Source of the DNA: Chrysomallon squamiferum
Lineage: Eukaryota > Mollusca > Gastropoda > Neomphalida > Peltospiridae
Length of the DNA stretch: 60,000 nucleotides
Reading direction: 5' to 3'
Assembly (NCBI GenBank): GCA_012295275.1
Contig: CM022676.1
Span: 16,217,207 to 16,277,206, forward strand
Below, piece by piece: positions 1 to 28,872 of the stretch. Both the position numbers and the translations under genes were made by a program. Position 1 is the stretch's first letter, and every line of letters begins with the position of its first letter. Under the pieces are notes generated by a model. The model was given only the letters and a program-made list of their open reading frames with translations, was not told the DNA's origin and made no database searches.

Positions 1-180
1 TCCTACACTGTGTACAGCTGTATTCAGTTAGCATTCGTGTTACAAAATTAAAGAGTGACAGGCGACCTATTATATATATATATATATATATATAACAGTT
101 TTATCCAGAAATATCCTACACTGTGTACAGCTGTATTCAGTTAGCATTCGTGTTACAAAATTAAAGAGTGACAGGCGACC

Positions 181-256
<76 letters not shown>
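1..256. repeat. 113-bp tandem duplication followed by (AT)n
   Basis: A block starting tcctacactgtgtacagctg at base 1 recurs almost unchanged at base 114, giving a period of about 113 bp. Each copy ends in an (AT)n run, and the second run extends to about base 254. It looks like slippage or unequal exchange within AT-rich DNA. Confidence 0.85.
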
Positions 257-440
257 TAACTTTTATGTTTTGGGGATATTAAATCTGTTTTCTGATTATA
301 TAAAATTCAATATACTGCCGACGCCAGTATGAGCTTTTCCGCAGTTTATAGAATTATATTTGAATTTTTGTACACATTTCTGCGGATTTTAATTTATTTT
401 GATAGTTCTTGATCAAGTTATTGAAGAAGGCTAGCTTTAT

Positions 441-441
<1 letters not shown>

Positions 442-494
<53 letters not shown>
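442..494. repeat. Poly(A) homopolymer
   Basis: An uninterrupted run of about 53 A residues. No retroelement body is recognisable immediately upstream, so it may be simple homopolymer expansion. Its length makes local assembly unreliable. Confidence 0.9.
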
Positions 495-499
<5 letters not shown>

Positions 500-1932
500 G
501 AAATTAGTGTTATCAAGAATATCTAAAATTAAATGTTGACTGAATGTTGTCTGCCGTCTTACTTCAGTCAGAACATGTTACTGGACTTAGAGACTGAACG
601 TGAAGAGTCGCTCGCCTAACTTACTTCTATGTACACTGGTCTGTATTAGAACTGACACTGTATTTTTCCACTTTGTCACTGGATATTTCCATTTTGTGAC
701 TCAATCCTTCAAATAACCTTCCCAAGCATCGTGGAAAGACCCACAGCTGTTATCCATTTGTGTTCTTGATGGCCTAGCAGATAATATGAGACCTGATTTT
801 TTTTGACACGGATTCAGAGGACAACATATTAATATGCTTTAGCATCTATGGTCAGTTTCGATAAATGATTTCACAGATACATTATCGTATCTAGTTTATT
901 GAAACGTTTATAGTGATATGAATTTAAACAAGAGCTTATGAACATCCACTGGCTTCTTTCTTGGCTCAGTTTGTATGTACTCTGATAGTTCTCGAAATTG
1001 GATCAGTTGCATACAATACTAAGCTAAACGAAGGTTAGTAACTATCTTGTAACCTTATGAAATCAGGATAGGGACTACTTCACATAACGCAGATTAACTG
1101 TTTAGTGTCATGTTCGAATGTTTGTATAAATCAGGAAACAAAATGAAGATGATACAGAACAGTGAGTCATGTCAGTGTCACTCGATTGGATTGTTCATCA
1201 TTTAAACTAACAGATTTAGTATATTCAGTAGAAACGTAACCATCAGTTTCGAATGACTTATTCCAGTCTTTATGTGTCAGAATTTTGATTTATCGGCTTG
1301 ATGATGCTGTAAATACCTCGTTTTCTTAAGTTTGATGTTACTGATACATTTTTGTGTGACATGTAGCATTCTGATATTCAGACCATTGTCTAGTGGAACT
1401 CTGTTAAGCAGAAATGACACATTACAGAACAAAGTTAAGATGAATGACCAGAGTTCTTTTTCTTATCCACAGTATCGTTGACACCAGCATTACGTGGTGT
1501 TTGGTCTGTTATCACAAAATCAGTTTCTTCACATAAGATTTCGAATGGGATTGCATGGCAGCCTCTCACATTTATTAAATGTTCTGACTTTAAATGTATT
1601 ATTTTTATTTTCGATCACACCATTGTCACAAAACGCCTGTATATGAGAGCTTATTATTTATTTGACAATTTCATTTATTAATGTCAAAATAAAGTCGAAT
1701 TATTTCATAGTATTGACCATAGCGATTGTAACACCAGGAGAGTACAATTTAACAGTTAAAAAGTCATATGTCTGTGGACGGGTGTGTCTGTATATACTTC
1801 AACCGTTTAGTACATTACTATTATAAACATTGGTTGCCGATATTTATAGCAATACTAGAGATATAGCGACATCTTTATCTTACTCAACTGTACTTTAATT
1901 ACCGAATATCTGTTACGTGTTTTTCTTTACAG
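500..1932 (+). other. 5' flank of SRCR gene A, conserved with the flank of gene C
   Basis: No convincing coding exon was found. The stretch around 550-660 (including tactggacttagagactgaa and acactggtctgtattag) matches, in reverse complement, about 58,585-58,690 upstream of gene C. The stretch around 1,095-1,190 matches 9,240-9,330 and about 58,030-58,130. Conservation between the arms makes this the likely place for the promoter, 5' UTR and signal-peptide exon. A short ATG-started hydrophobic stretch near 939 is not conserved as a reading frame in the C arm, so I do not call it. Confidence 0.5.
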
Positions 1933-18004
<16,072 letters not shown>

Positions 18005-20283
18005 AATATCTCTTTATTAATGTATTTACTTAAAACATCGACACAGATTATGTTATTAATTTTACAATACGTATACATACGCATAAAAACATACTTACAT
18101 GGGTTAAACATTTGGCAATTATTCAGAATTATTGAATTTGATTAACCAACAGAGGCAATTAAATATATATGTTTTGCTTTTCATACAAGAACCTCGTTAT
18201 ACACATTTGTTTCAAATCTTGTTTGATACTTGCATTATCTTTACGTTAGGACAATGTAATATGCAGTGTATGTTTGTATAGTAAGTTATGTTTTAAAATT
18301 AAAGTGTGTTTCTTTCAATTAACTTGTACTGTACAGCATATCATTGCGATAAATCTGTAAAACTGTGATTACACTTTTTTTAGTCATATTCTGATTAATC
18401 TATACATAGTAAATTTTATAATCTAACATTCTGTAAACATGATTGTAACTGGTTGTAGCTGTGTTAAATCACTGGTTAAAACCAGTGTATACAATCCATT
18501 AATTATACACTAAACACACATGTATGTCACTCTTGTCTAAATACTTATTTCTGACTTCACGATTTATAAACAAGTTAAGTGTGCTTTGTATATAACTTAC
18601 ATTATATTCATTTTAAGATAGGAAACAGTGAACGTAAGAATAAAAAATCTCACACTATCAATAAGAAACTAAAATCATTAAACAAGTTTCTAATGATATG
18701 TAATTATTTCCGTAAATTTGGGACAAAGCGTTCTTTTTCAGTTTCCTACAGCTTTTATAATTTAAACTTATTATCTGTTTTTCTATCTGTCTGTCTATCC
18801 GTCTCTATTTATTTATTTGTTTTTATTTATCTATCTCTATTTTTATAAATTATTTATTATATTCATCAAAGTCATCATCTTTCTTTTATTTTTTTGTTTT
18901 GATTAATTAATTTTAATTTTTTATTTATTTATTTATTTATTAACCTTATTATTATTATTATTATTACTATTATTTTTACATATTTATATTTTTATTATTA
19001 TTATTATTAATGCATCATATAATATATCGTTTAAAATCTGATTTTGTTGTGTTATGTCTACGTTTAACCACTGATGCATGGATTATTAAAATTATTATTA
19101 TTATTATTGTGTTGTTGTTGTGGCGTGTATGTGTGTGTGTATGTATATGGAACGCTCGGTCCCAGTCTAATTTAAGGGAGGTAACCCATATTAACTATTC
19201 AATATCTTTAGTGCTAGACTGATCGCTCTGTTTGTCACTTTGCATATAAATCCATCTAATACTTATGATTTCAGATACAAATTTGCTGACTTTGTCAGAC
19301 ATATCTCCAAAGTAAATAAACGTAATTTTCTTGTTACACACACTTGTGTTTGTCTAGAGTACAACTTTCAAAACTTTGTGATATCAGGAAAATATATTTA
19401 TTCTAAGAATTTCATCAGTCTAATCATGCTTATTTTGAGATACTTATCTGTTTGTGTTTGTTGAAGATTATCAAAAACAATTTACATATGTATGTGTGTG
19501 TTTGTGTGTGCGAGACAGAGAGACAGAGTTCATGCATGTGTATATGTGTGATGGATATATAGTTATGTACATACACAAAAATGTGAGTGACAGTCTCATG
19601 CTTTCTTGTAATTTATTTGTAGATGAACCTTTGGCAAAGATAGTAAACTGTAAGAGATAGACAAGAAAAGGCGCACTGGCTCCTTCTATTAGCAGTATCA
19701 AAGTTGGAGTATAGCACTATACAGGATGTTGAATTTACCTCAGCAAAGGTGAAGGAAGCACAATTAGATCAGTACTTGTATATGAACTCAGGCCTGAAGG
19801 AAAGGAAATTTTACAACCTGTCGAACCTGCTTTCTGCACTGAAAGTTGAAGTATAACACTATACAGGATGTTGAACTTACCTCAGCAAAGAACCTCATTG
19901 ACATGTGCAAATCATGGAACGATACGTAACGAAGAAACTTTCATTGTGATGGAGTTCAATTAGCGCCTGTCAAAAATGTTTCAATGATATAGTGAGAAAA
20001 TCAAAACGAACACAATTTGAGTTTGTTATAATTATAGAAAATGTTAATAAGTCAAATTTAGTCAAATGAACTGTAACATAATGTAAATGAATACGAAAAT
20101 AAGTTAAAATTGAACATAATATTTATTTTGAAGACAAATGTTGAGAAATAAAATGAACATGAACGGAACGGAATAGATTTGCTTAGCACATAAATTGGAT
20201 TTTTATATAAAGAGAATGCAAAATTTTCGTTGCTAATAGTGATAAAAGTAATCTTTTTGTTATTTATTCATGTACGAAAGTAT

Positions 20284-20360
<77 letters not shown>

Positions 20361-21119
20361 GAGAGAGATAGTGGTTATCTCATATACTATTTTTGAAAGT
20401 TAGATCTGATATTTACCCTTAGTGTAAAACATACAAATGCAAAGATACCAATTATATCATTAAATAATTCATAATTAAGAAAACAAACTGAAAGTGAATT
20501 CCTGTTCTTGTTTAGTTTACGTTTTGGATGTTTTCTAATTATTACCAGATTTGTTTGAAAAGGTGGTCACGTGACAAATAACGTCTTTATTATTTTTTGT
20601 TACAAAATTGTAAATACTAATTAAATACCAAATAAACGTTTCATTAGTCAGTAATTGTTATCAGTACTTAGCGATGATTGGTATTTTCTTTGTGTGTATG
20701 TATGTGTCATGAAAATATGATTAATAATTAAATATAAACAATAATTTTATTATAAAATTGTAATTACAAATTAAATTAAACTGTGAAATTTATTAATACA
20801 AAATAATTATCATTTTATACTTTTTTCTTAAAACAATTTCTAATGTTAGTAGAAAGAAATAAAAGCTTTCAGATGTGTGATTGGATTAGACTGAAGTAAG
20901 TACAGAGAACATGGATAGATATTAAATGAAAATGAATAAAATGACTTGATGATCACTGTAAAATAGTTCCACAGGAATTCAACAGAATTCTAAACACGAG
21001 ACAATAGACATGCACACATACATATATGGAACAACGCATAGAAATATTCACGGACAGAAATAAAGACATAAACAGATACATCCTCACTAACACACAAGCA
21101 TATATGAATCTTTACTTAC
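18005..21119. other. Intergenic region between genes A and B1
   Basis: 3' UTR of gene A is expected at its start. It holds T-rich/(ATT)n DNA (18,840-19,015, 19,085-19,110), a block at about 19,035-19,095 resembling 17,818-17,880 (gattttgttgtgtta, gatggattatta), a 50-bp direct repeat at 19,698-19,750 and 19,845-19,892 (actatacaggatgttgaa), and a (GA)n tract at 20,289-20,370. No coding exon was recognised, and no TM or tail exon for B1 was found here. Confidence 0.6.
20289..20370. repeat. (GA)n microsatellite
   Basis: About 80 bp of GA with two GATA interruptions, lying between genes A and B1. Confidence 0.92.
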
Positions 21120-21746
21120 CCTGTATCGTAACTTCAAGTCTAACATACTTACTGGTGTTATTTGAAAGTCTGTTATTTTGAGCTGACAGATGAATATCAT
21201 AAACTTGTTTAGACTGAAGATTTGTTATGTTAAAAAGTATTTTATATTTTTGTGTTGAGACATCAAACCATTTACTTTTCCAAGTAATGCAGTTAGAGTC
21301 TCTTTGTGGTTTGTACTGAAATATAAATCTTTGTTTGAAATTACCACCTGGGTAGTTGGGTAGCTATGACATGAACACTGTGTCTGATGTTGATTTTCTT
21401 TCTTGTTGGAACTCTTAAGGAGGAAGAGGTGGACCTGCTGCAATTAGGTTCACAGAAAACTGAGAACATCCAACTTCATTACAGAGAATCAGTTTGTATC
21501 TTCCAATGTCATCTTCAGTAAATTTACTGATACTGAGAGAAAATTAGTAACCAATTTTACTGTGTATTTGTAGTGTGATGTTTTCTTTTGTGACCTGAAT
21601 GTTGTTAAAATCAGTTTGATCATCAGATTTACTCCACTTAAAATTTCTGTAACTTGGTTTACAAAACACAGATTTGTGTAATACAACAGGATTTCCTATC
21701 TCAGCTCCCACAATGTTGTCAATTTTGTTGATGATCTTAGGTGCAG
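21120..21746 (-). pseudogene. B1 fused Ig + FN3 exon with three stops
   Basis: A single 627-nt block with acceptor and gtaagt donor. It reads APKIINKIDNIVG, KPSYRNFKWSKS, a TAA at 21,544-21,546, then SISKFTEDDIGRYKLILCN (Ig), GPPLPP and a TAA at 21,416-21,418, a TAG at 21,364-21,366, and FN3-like FIFQYKPQRDSN, YKILFNITNLQSKQVYDIHLS. The Ig-to-FN3 junction (gcagcag|gtccacc) has no intron, unlike genes A and C, where one interrupts the same point. Length is still a multiple of three, so the lesions are substitutions. Confidence 0.75.
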
Positions 21747-22254
21747 CTGAAGGCAAAAATATCCATATTAATTATAATCATTTAAACTACTTTAACATTA
21801 AAAACAGATTACATTTGAAAGTATAATTATATTAATGATAAAAATGTAACTACTATATTGTTATGTGTGTTTATTTTAAATATGTGAATAGTAATAATTC
21901 TTAACAAACGTAATTTGAAATATTGTAGTGTTCCAGAGGATTTAATCAATTTTTACAATACATGAAAAATATTTAGAAATATTAAGAAATAAAAATATCT
22001 GAATTCTTAAAACACATAGATTTCAAAAATGCAATTATGTTGAGTAATAATAAACATAAAACGTTTCTTAGTTTGTCAGAACTATTAATAAAGCGGTCAC
22101 TGACTGAATGCTGTTAAGTATAACTCATTTTCATACATTATTGAATATGTTTTTTCTTTCAAACTTTTAATTACTGAACCAATACTGTTTAGTTATCATT
22201 TAATCTCTTGATCATAAAATTCATGCTGATCTCATAAATGATTTTTCTCCCAAA

Positions 22255-23260
22255 CTAATTAACAAAGCAATGACAGCTGGGTACAGCCTAACAGATAAAA
22301 GTCATCAGAATAATCTCCCCATCGACTGTCTGCTTGATTTATTCGATAAACTAATTTTATTGTATAGTTGTGAAATACGGTGTTTTACAAATATACAACT
22401 AATAGAAAGACTCCATATGAAATTGTGTAAGTATTTACTAAATGGTAATACATGTACCCCTGATTTTATGATCTGTGGTGAACTAGGATGGCATCCCTTT
22501 GTATTTCTATAAAAGTAAGAATGATAACCTTTTGGGGGAACGTAATTTGCAAAACCCAAAACAAGATTGCCTCACAACTCTATTATTTAATGCATGTTAT
22601 CGATTCTCCTTGGAACAGATTTGTAACAAATATTCAAGATGATTTTGATTTAACATATATATGGACGTATTACAACTTTGATAATATTAAATGATTGCAT
22701 ATCCAAAATATTATATGATCAGTTTTAACAATTATGGACAAATCAAACTGAAACGTCTTTAAAAGGTATTAATTATATATATTTTCTTTTAAATGAACTG
22801 AAATTAGAAAACTGTCTTATTTTGTTCAGAAGAATGCTAATATCTTATGTAAATTTAGAACCGCGAATGGTAAACTTCCTATTGAAACTGGGCGATGGTA
22901 TAATATTCTTAGGGAAAACAGAAAATGTCATATCTATAATCTTAACAAAATTGGAGATGAATGTAATGATCCTATATTATTAAATGAGACAAAAGGTATC
23001 CCCGATAAATATATGAGACATTCAAATGTAATTCCTTATAATAATTTGTTTAACAGTAAAATACATATTTGTATTAAAAAGCTGTGTTTGTTAATAAGGA
23101 CTGTATGTGAGAGTATGCCCTCCTGTTTAAAATTCCACACATGTGTATTACAATTTTGTTATTATGTAGCTGTAATACATTCTTCCCTGTACTGTAATCC
23201 TACAGTTTATGAGAATAAAGTCATTGTCATTGTCATAATCATTTTGTTCTCTTTCCAGAG
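22255..23260 (+). mobile_element. 3' remnant of a non-LTR (LINE) retrotransposon ORF2
   Basis: Broken frames read LCKYLLNGNTCTPDF, CGELGWHPF and, further on, FRTANGKLPIETGRWYNI, KCHIYNLNKIGDE. These match the C-terminal region that follows the reverse transcriptase in animal LINE ORF2 proteins (a 'YGELGR-P' segment and 'RLPVETGRW..C..C..IGDE-H'). Frames shift several times and the second Cys and His of the terminal motif are lost, so it is dead. The end carries aataaag followed by a short (TCATTG)-type tail near 23,217-23,240, a usual LINE 3' end. It sits in the B1 intron, antisense to B1. Confidence 0.75.
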
Positions 23261-23775
23261 CTTCACTCATAATACCAAATAAAACGGTGTTGACTTATCT
23301 CTATCCCTCATCTACAAATATCACAGCCAGTCTAAGTTCAAAGCTTGTTTCTGGTTACTGCTCAACAAAGCAAACATTGAGAGACTGACAAATGTATAAG
23401 TCATACAGGTGTTAAATTTACTGTTGCATGGACAACAAAAGTTAGTTCAATCATAGACCAGTATACAAGTCCTTCTTAAAATATTAGTTTTGTTGCACGG
23501 ATGCAATTTGTTACAGCATGAGACAGAGATGAAAGAAATCTCTCAGCACCAATGATAAATTCGCAGATTATTAATCAAATGTGTTGATGTGTAGACTCAA
23601 TGTTTGACCCCTCAATCTTTGGTAGCATATAAAGCGACTAGCTTTATGTTTATCTATGCTTTTCTGTAAATATGGAGTAATAAATAAAATTTTCGATGAA
23701 GCTTACTTCATTAATTTGATTCACCAGGAAACTGATTTATTTAAAAAAAATATTTTTACCCTTAAATACGTTTGA

Positions 23776-23889
23776 ATTTTATATATATATATATATATAT
23801 ATAGTGATTGCTATGTCAACTGTTAGCACAGTTTTAAGGAAATAAAATTAAAAAATTGAGTTTATCATATATTTGAAAAAAAGCTGTAT

Positions 23890-23935
<46 letters not shown>
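23776..23935. repeat. (AT)n tracts
   Basis: Two (AT)n runs at about 23,779-23,803 and 23,893-23,932 in a B1 intron. Confidence 0.85.
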
Positions 23936-23938
<3 letters not shown>

Positions 23939-24228
23939 CATCAACATACAAGGTAAAGATAGTGAAATAATTTTCTTCACAATTAGGATTATTTAAAAAT
24001 TATTACTATTAAAAATATGGACATCTATATTGCACAGTATATTATAAAATTCAGTAGCCATTTATGAAACCTGGATAGAAATTTTGAACGTGATAGTGAA
24101 CAGATGTTAACTGAGGTATTATTATAGAGGTTGTGGAAGTTCAGTAAAAAAAACAAGATAAATAAATAAACGAAACATTATTGTTTTGTTATTACATTAT
24201 AGACTTTAACATCAACATGCACACATAC

Positions 24229-24512
24229 CTTTAACATCAACACTGCTGGTAAACTTCCATTCCTGTCTGGGATTCCATTTTGCACACTATAGATGTACAT
24301 TCCACTCTCTTCAAACGTAACAGGATTAAACTGTAATCTTTACAGATTACCCGTTACCTTTGTTCCTGGCACATCTTGAATAAACACGCCATTCCTCTAA
24401 TGTTTGAAGTGTTGGAAGTTCATGTTGTCAGGACGACCATCAGCAGAATGGTTGATATTCAGTGACGTGTTTTCAGTTGTGTTTAAAGAAGGAAAAGTCA
24501 GATCAGGAGCAT
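24229..24512 (-). pseudogene. B1 relic Ig exon
   Basis: It reads DAPDLTFPSLNTTENTSLNI, then HSADGRPDNMNF with His where the B-strand Cys is expected, a TAG in the place of the C-strand Trp (FKH*RNGVF), a second stop after TGNL, then EESGMYIYSVQNG with Tyr in place of the F-strand Cys. Its length (284 nt) breaks phase. Both structural cysteines and the Trp are gone, so it cannot encode an Ig fold. Confidence 0.7.
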
Positions 24513-24841
24513 CTCTAAACAATTGCTAAATTTACAATAATAAATCAAATCATCAAATTAAACAAGTCATTACTATCATACACTTGAAAATCTAACTATC
24601 TTCCTAATGGTAACACATTACACTGACTAAGTTAGACTAAGCAAACCAAGACACTGTCTTACAAATATTTTATATATACAATTACAATTCAATTTTATAA
24701 AAAAGAGGAAAAAACATACAAACAAACAAAACAAAAACACAATAAACATCACTAATAAATACTTAATCAGGAATTAAAACATAATTTACATACAAAGTTA
24801 ACAGAAATAACAAATAAGTGTTTTAACATATAAATACTCAC

Positions 24842-25097
24842 AGTTAACTATAATTTTAATCTGAGATGTTCCAGTTAGTGTTGCCAGTGAAGATGACGCT
24901 GTTGCTGTACACGTTTATGTACCGTGGTGTGTTATGTCAAGTACTGCAATATGTAAAGGGAAACCACCAGTCCAGTGAGGTGATGTTGATGTCCAGTTGA
25001 TTGTTGTGTTTGGAGGATTGCTGTCTGCTGAACAGTTTAGTACATCCAGACTTTGCTATGATCGGTCCAGATTTAGCAATACTCACTCGTGGACGGT
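24842..25097 (-). pseudogene. B1 relic Ig exon with frameshift and stop
   Basis: Opens RPRVSIAKSGP; the frame then moves to LNCSADSNPPNTTINW (B-strand Cys and core Trp) and LDITHHGT followed by TAA where Tyr of the GTYTC motif is expected, then TCTATASSSL and ending IKIIVN. The 256-nt length is one base off phase 1-1, so there is at least one indel and one nonsense change. Confidence 0.72.
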
Positions 25098-25636
25098 CTT
25101 TAAAATAAAATAATAGGAATGATATAAATGTGAACATTAAAAATATGTATACTGCGGTATCACCTCATATTTTTCCAGGATCATTTTGCCATAGTAACTG
25201 TTATTAAATAAACATCATGAGATTAGAGTGTTTTCTCAATGTTCACTTTTCCTTCGACTTCACTATTACGAACTTTTTTCAGAATTAATATGAAGTTTAA
25301 AGAAAAATATGAGTAACAATTTGTATGTCAAAGGAAAATTAACCACGTAAGATAATTAAAGAGAGTTGTGCTGAACGGAAAAATGCAGTCTGTAGAAATA
25401 GCAAATTAAAGTTAATCATGATGTAAATATTGAAAAAAATATATATATTTATTTCAGTAAATAGAAAATTCAGCAAAACTCAACGTAAAATAACAGTCAT
25501 GCACTATAAGATAAGTTTATTTGAATATATTATTTTTCAGAGTACTCACTATTGATTAGGGCAATATTTGTCACTAATAAATGAAAGAACATATTCAAAA
25601 CATTTACATTTTGTTTTATTGAATGACAGTATTCAC

Positions 25637-25898
25637 AGTAAACATTTAGTGTTTTATTTTCAGATAACTTTGGATCGTTTTTGTGGAGTGTGAAGTTATT
25701 TGTAGCCTGACACATAAATGTCTGACTGTTGTCTGTGTAGGACAGATGTTTGAACAGCCAGTAGGAGTTTGTGTGTGTGGAATCTTTCACTCCGTTTTTG
25801 AACCAGAGAATCACAGCTGGAGGATTTCCTCTGTCGGACACTGCACAAGTCAGGTTTCTACTCTGACCTTGAAACCAGATCTGGAGATGATGATGGAT
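25637..25898 (-). pseudogene. B1 Ig exon, frameshifted near its 5' end
   Basis: It starts PSSSPDL, and after an indel near 25,850-25,875 continues GQSRNLTCAVSDRGNPPAV, ILWFKNGVKDS, NSQTFMCQATNNFT and NKTLNVY. The Ig cysteines and Trp are intact downstream of the shift. The 262-nt length is one base more than a phase 1-1 exon allows. Confidence 0.75.
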
Positions 25899-26039
25899 CT
25901 AAATAAAACATTATAACTAATTTAAGAAAATGCGTTGTTCAAAACCTTAAGAATAATAACAAAGTATTATAATGTTCTAATCATTATTTCTGTTATTTTC
26001 CTTCACATGTTTTTATTGTTGCCTTGGTTATTGTCAGTT

Positions 26040-26117
26040 ATATTATTATCAATATCATCAGCAGCATCAATATCATCACTGTCATCATTATTATGATTGT
26101 TATGATTATTATTGTTA

Positions 26118-26149
<32 letters not shown>

Positions 26150-26160
26150 TATTGTTGTTA
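26040..26160. repeat. (ATT)n/(ATC)n triplet tract
   Basis: Interrupted ATC and ATT triplets in a B1 intron just left of exon 26466-26170. Confidence 0.85.
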
Positions 26161-26169
26161 AATACTAAC

Positions 26170-26466
26170 AGTACACAGTGAGCGTTTGAGTGTCTGTGAG
26201 ATTATATCTGTGAGTCTCGTGTACTGCAATGCACTGACAAGTCTTAGAGTTGAGATTTCTTGTAACTGTAAAAGACAAATCTAGAAAAACACTGTTTTCA
26301 TCTCTCTCAGTTGAAGTGTTCCTGTGATCTGTGTCACAAGACAGACTTACTGATGTCACTAGAGGTTTACCACCTGACACAACACAGCGAATGTTCAGTG
26401 TGTCTCCTTCATAAACCACTTGTCCTGTCTTGTATCCTCTTATTTCTGGAGCTTCGACAGGTGTAT
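26170..26466 (-). CDS. B1 Ig exon, intact
   Basis: A 297-nt phase 1-1 exon reading TPVEAPEIRGYKTGQVVYEG, DTLNIRCVVSGGKP, SVSLSCDTDHRN, then VTRNLNSKTCQCIAVHE and DTQTLTVY. Acceptor gttttcag and donor gttagt are usable. No stop or shift is seen, in contrast to neighbouring B1 exons. The position-equivalent exon in B2 is 39142-38868. Confidence 0.8.
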
Positions 26467-26849
26467 CTGAAAACAATAGTTTTAATAAGTTAAATAAATA
26501 ATAATAAAGTAAATAAATAAAAAAATAAATAAATAAAATATAATAAAATAAAATGAAATAAGGATAATAAAAAATAAAAGAACAAGCAAACACACTATTT
26601 CAAATTCTTATTATCAGTTTATTAATTTTCACTGTTGGCAGGAAGTTGAAAGCTGACTGATGTATGACTATCTCTGAGTGCTTAACCTTATTTTCAGTTT
26701 CAATGACTTGTTAATGACAAATTGTGCAGAAATAAATCCAGGTTGTGTTAGTCACAAAAATGGTATATAAATCAGAGTATCATTCCTGAACCAAACTCTA
26801 CCCAAATAAGTAAATATTCTAAATCTGTTCTTTATTCTTGTTATTGTTA

Positions 26850-26851
26850 GA

Positions 26852-26902
<51 letters not shown>
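26850..26902. repeat. (ATT)n microsatellite
   Basis: About 17 ATT units in a B1 intron. Confidence 0.9.
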
Positions 26903-26960
26903 ATTATTAACATTATTACTATATATAATATTTTACATTGTACTCACAAATCAAACTCAC

Positions 26961-27269
26961 TGTAATTTTTGTTTTAAGAGTTTTGTTCAGGTATCTCAGA
27001 ATTCTGTGTTTCACACTCTATTTCATCTCTATCTTGATACCATTGTGGAACCAAAACCATATTCTGACTAAACAGCTTTCCTCCATCACCAGCGTCTTGT
27101 TCTCTGATTGGTTCGCTTGAAATCAGAATCTGACCACTAGTGACATTTCTCCAAGTAATGTTCACACTGGGACTTGATGATGCACTTTTACAGGTCAAGG
27201 TCAATTTTCTGATTCCATCAGCAGCAAAATTAGTTTGGTTTCCAGTTATATCAGTTCTGTCAGGACCAA
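26961..27269 (-). pseudogene. B1 Ig exon with premature stop
   Basis: Reads GPDRTDITGNQTNFAADGIR, KLTLTCKSASSSPSVNITW, KLFSQNMVLVPQ, RDEIECETQNS, then PEQNS and TAA at 26,974-26,976, four codons before the donor gtgagt. Length is 309 nt, exactly in phase, so the stop is a substitution. It could terminate a secreted isoform as well as mark decay. Confidence 0.75.
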
Positions 27270-27573
27270 CTCAAATTTAGAACATTTTAAGAATAAATAT
27301 AACATTTCATTAAAGTTAAAAAACATAAACACACCAATATATATATATATATGTTTAAATATAGTAGCTAATAATAATTAATCTGTGTTAGTAAATTACA
27401 AAATAATCACAAATAAATTCATTTTCTTGAAGAACAATTTTGCTCTGTCTCTACTACTTTATTTTGAACAATCAAAGGAAAAAAAGAAGCATCACAGAAG
27501 AATTACAAACAGATACATAAATTGTTACTATAGTTTTAACAATGAAATTGTAAACTACATGCTAGTTTCTCAC

Positions 27574-27776
27574 TTGACAAGTGTAGTTCTGATTGTTATA
27601 CTTTGTGTTAATAGATTTCAAGACAAGAGTTTGTGTCTGTGTGTCAGTTCCATCAGGAGTTACCCAGTTGACTGTGCCAGCAGGTGTTCCTAGAAAAGTG
27701 GTGTTACACACACAAGTTCCACTCTGTCCTGACTCTATGTAAGTATCTGGACACTCACCACTCAAGTCTGGTGGTC
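27574..27776 (-). CDS. B1 Ig exon, short or truncated
   Basis: Reads GPPDLSGECPDTYIESGQSG, TCVCNTTFLGTPAG, TVNWVTPDGTD, LVLKSINTKYNNQNYTCQ, then gtgaga. The B-strand Cys, Trp and F-strand Cys are present, but the exon ends in phase 0 right after the F-strand Cys, and reading on hits TAG at 27,562-27,564. Either the last strand lies on a separate exon or it has been lost. The following exon wants phase 1, so continuity is broken. Confidence 0.65.
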
Positions 27777-28872
27777 CTACAAGTGAACATTTCAAAATAT
27801 ATAATAATAATAATAAAAATAAAATGTTATAATTAGTTTAATTATTCAATAATCAACTGACTGTAAAATAAACATGGGAAAACTACTTTTTATGTACAAG
27901 ATATCAATGAAGTTAAATACCACTTGACATAACATTACTTAGTATGTCTTAAGTACAGCTTTATTGTAATAAGATCATTTTATTTATTTATAAAGCTTCT
28001 ATGTAACAGAAAGTATTAATTCAAATACATGCATCCCACTAAGAGAAAATACATACTGTAATATACCTGTCACAGTTAGACACAGTTTATTTAATAATAA
28101 TTAGTAACAAATAAAAAAATTATTTTCTAACAGAAATAAACAAAAACAAAATTATTTTCTCAAATGAAGAAGTTAATTCTTGACAGTACTCACATTTAAA
28201 GCTCAAAGGTGGACAGTTCATACACAGCTAAAGTAAAACAATTTTTTATATACTACTTAGTTTTATTATGAAATTAATATCTAATAAGTACTATAAAATA
28301 GAATGAAAATTTGGTTTACAGTTTCCTTTATTAATTAAAAATTAAAACAAAGTTTAAAAATAATAATAACAATTTTGTGAATGTGAATTTTAATTTGTTT
28401 ATGATAATTTATTTAACTGTATTTTCAGATAGGCCTACCTTTTTGTCATGACATAACAACATTTAATGACAATGAATAATTATGAATGGAATACAAGTTA
28501 TGTACCAGTTGTGTTCTGTAATCTGTTTAATTCATGTAAGTTATGATAGAAATAGAAATATATTATGGCAGTGTTTTAAGTACATACATGTAGAAACTTT
28601 ATACACACACCCAGACAAATATATATTACGTATATCTGTGTTTTTTATAACAGTCAATGGTTTGGACCAGATATTTTAAATAATCTTCATAATTATTTGA
28701 ACGAAACTGTGTGATGTCAAATACTGATATGAATTTGCAGTTCTAATGTTACATTAATGTTAATCATATTAAATATCTTTTTTCAAATATGTTAAACACT
28801 GTAAGTACATATGTAGATAGATAGATATAGATATGTGGTGTCTTAATTAGAAAAAAAGAAGAAGATCATTAC

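Noticed and set aside
939-987. ATG-led hydrophobic stretch (MNIHWLLSWLSLYVL) as gene A signal peptide
   Set aside because: Good composition, but the matching DNA near gene C does not preserve the frame and the donor phase is unclear.
28205-28245. Small minus-strand exon reading MNCPPLSFK in B1
   Set aside because: Entry phase does not match the upstream exon and no domain is recognisable.
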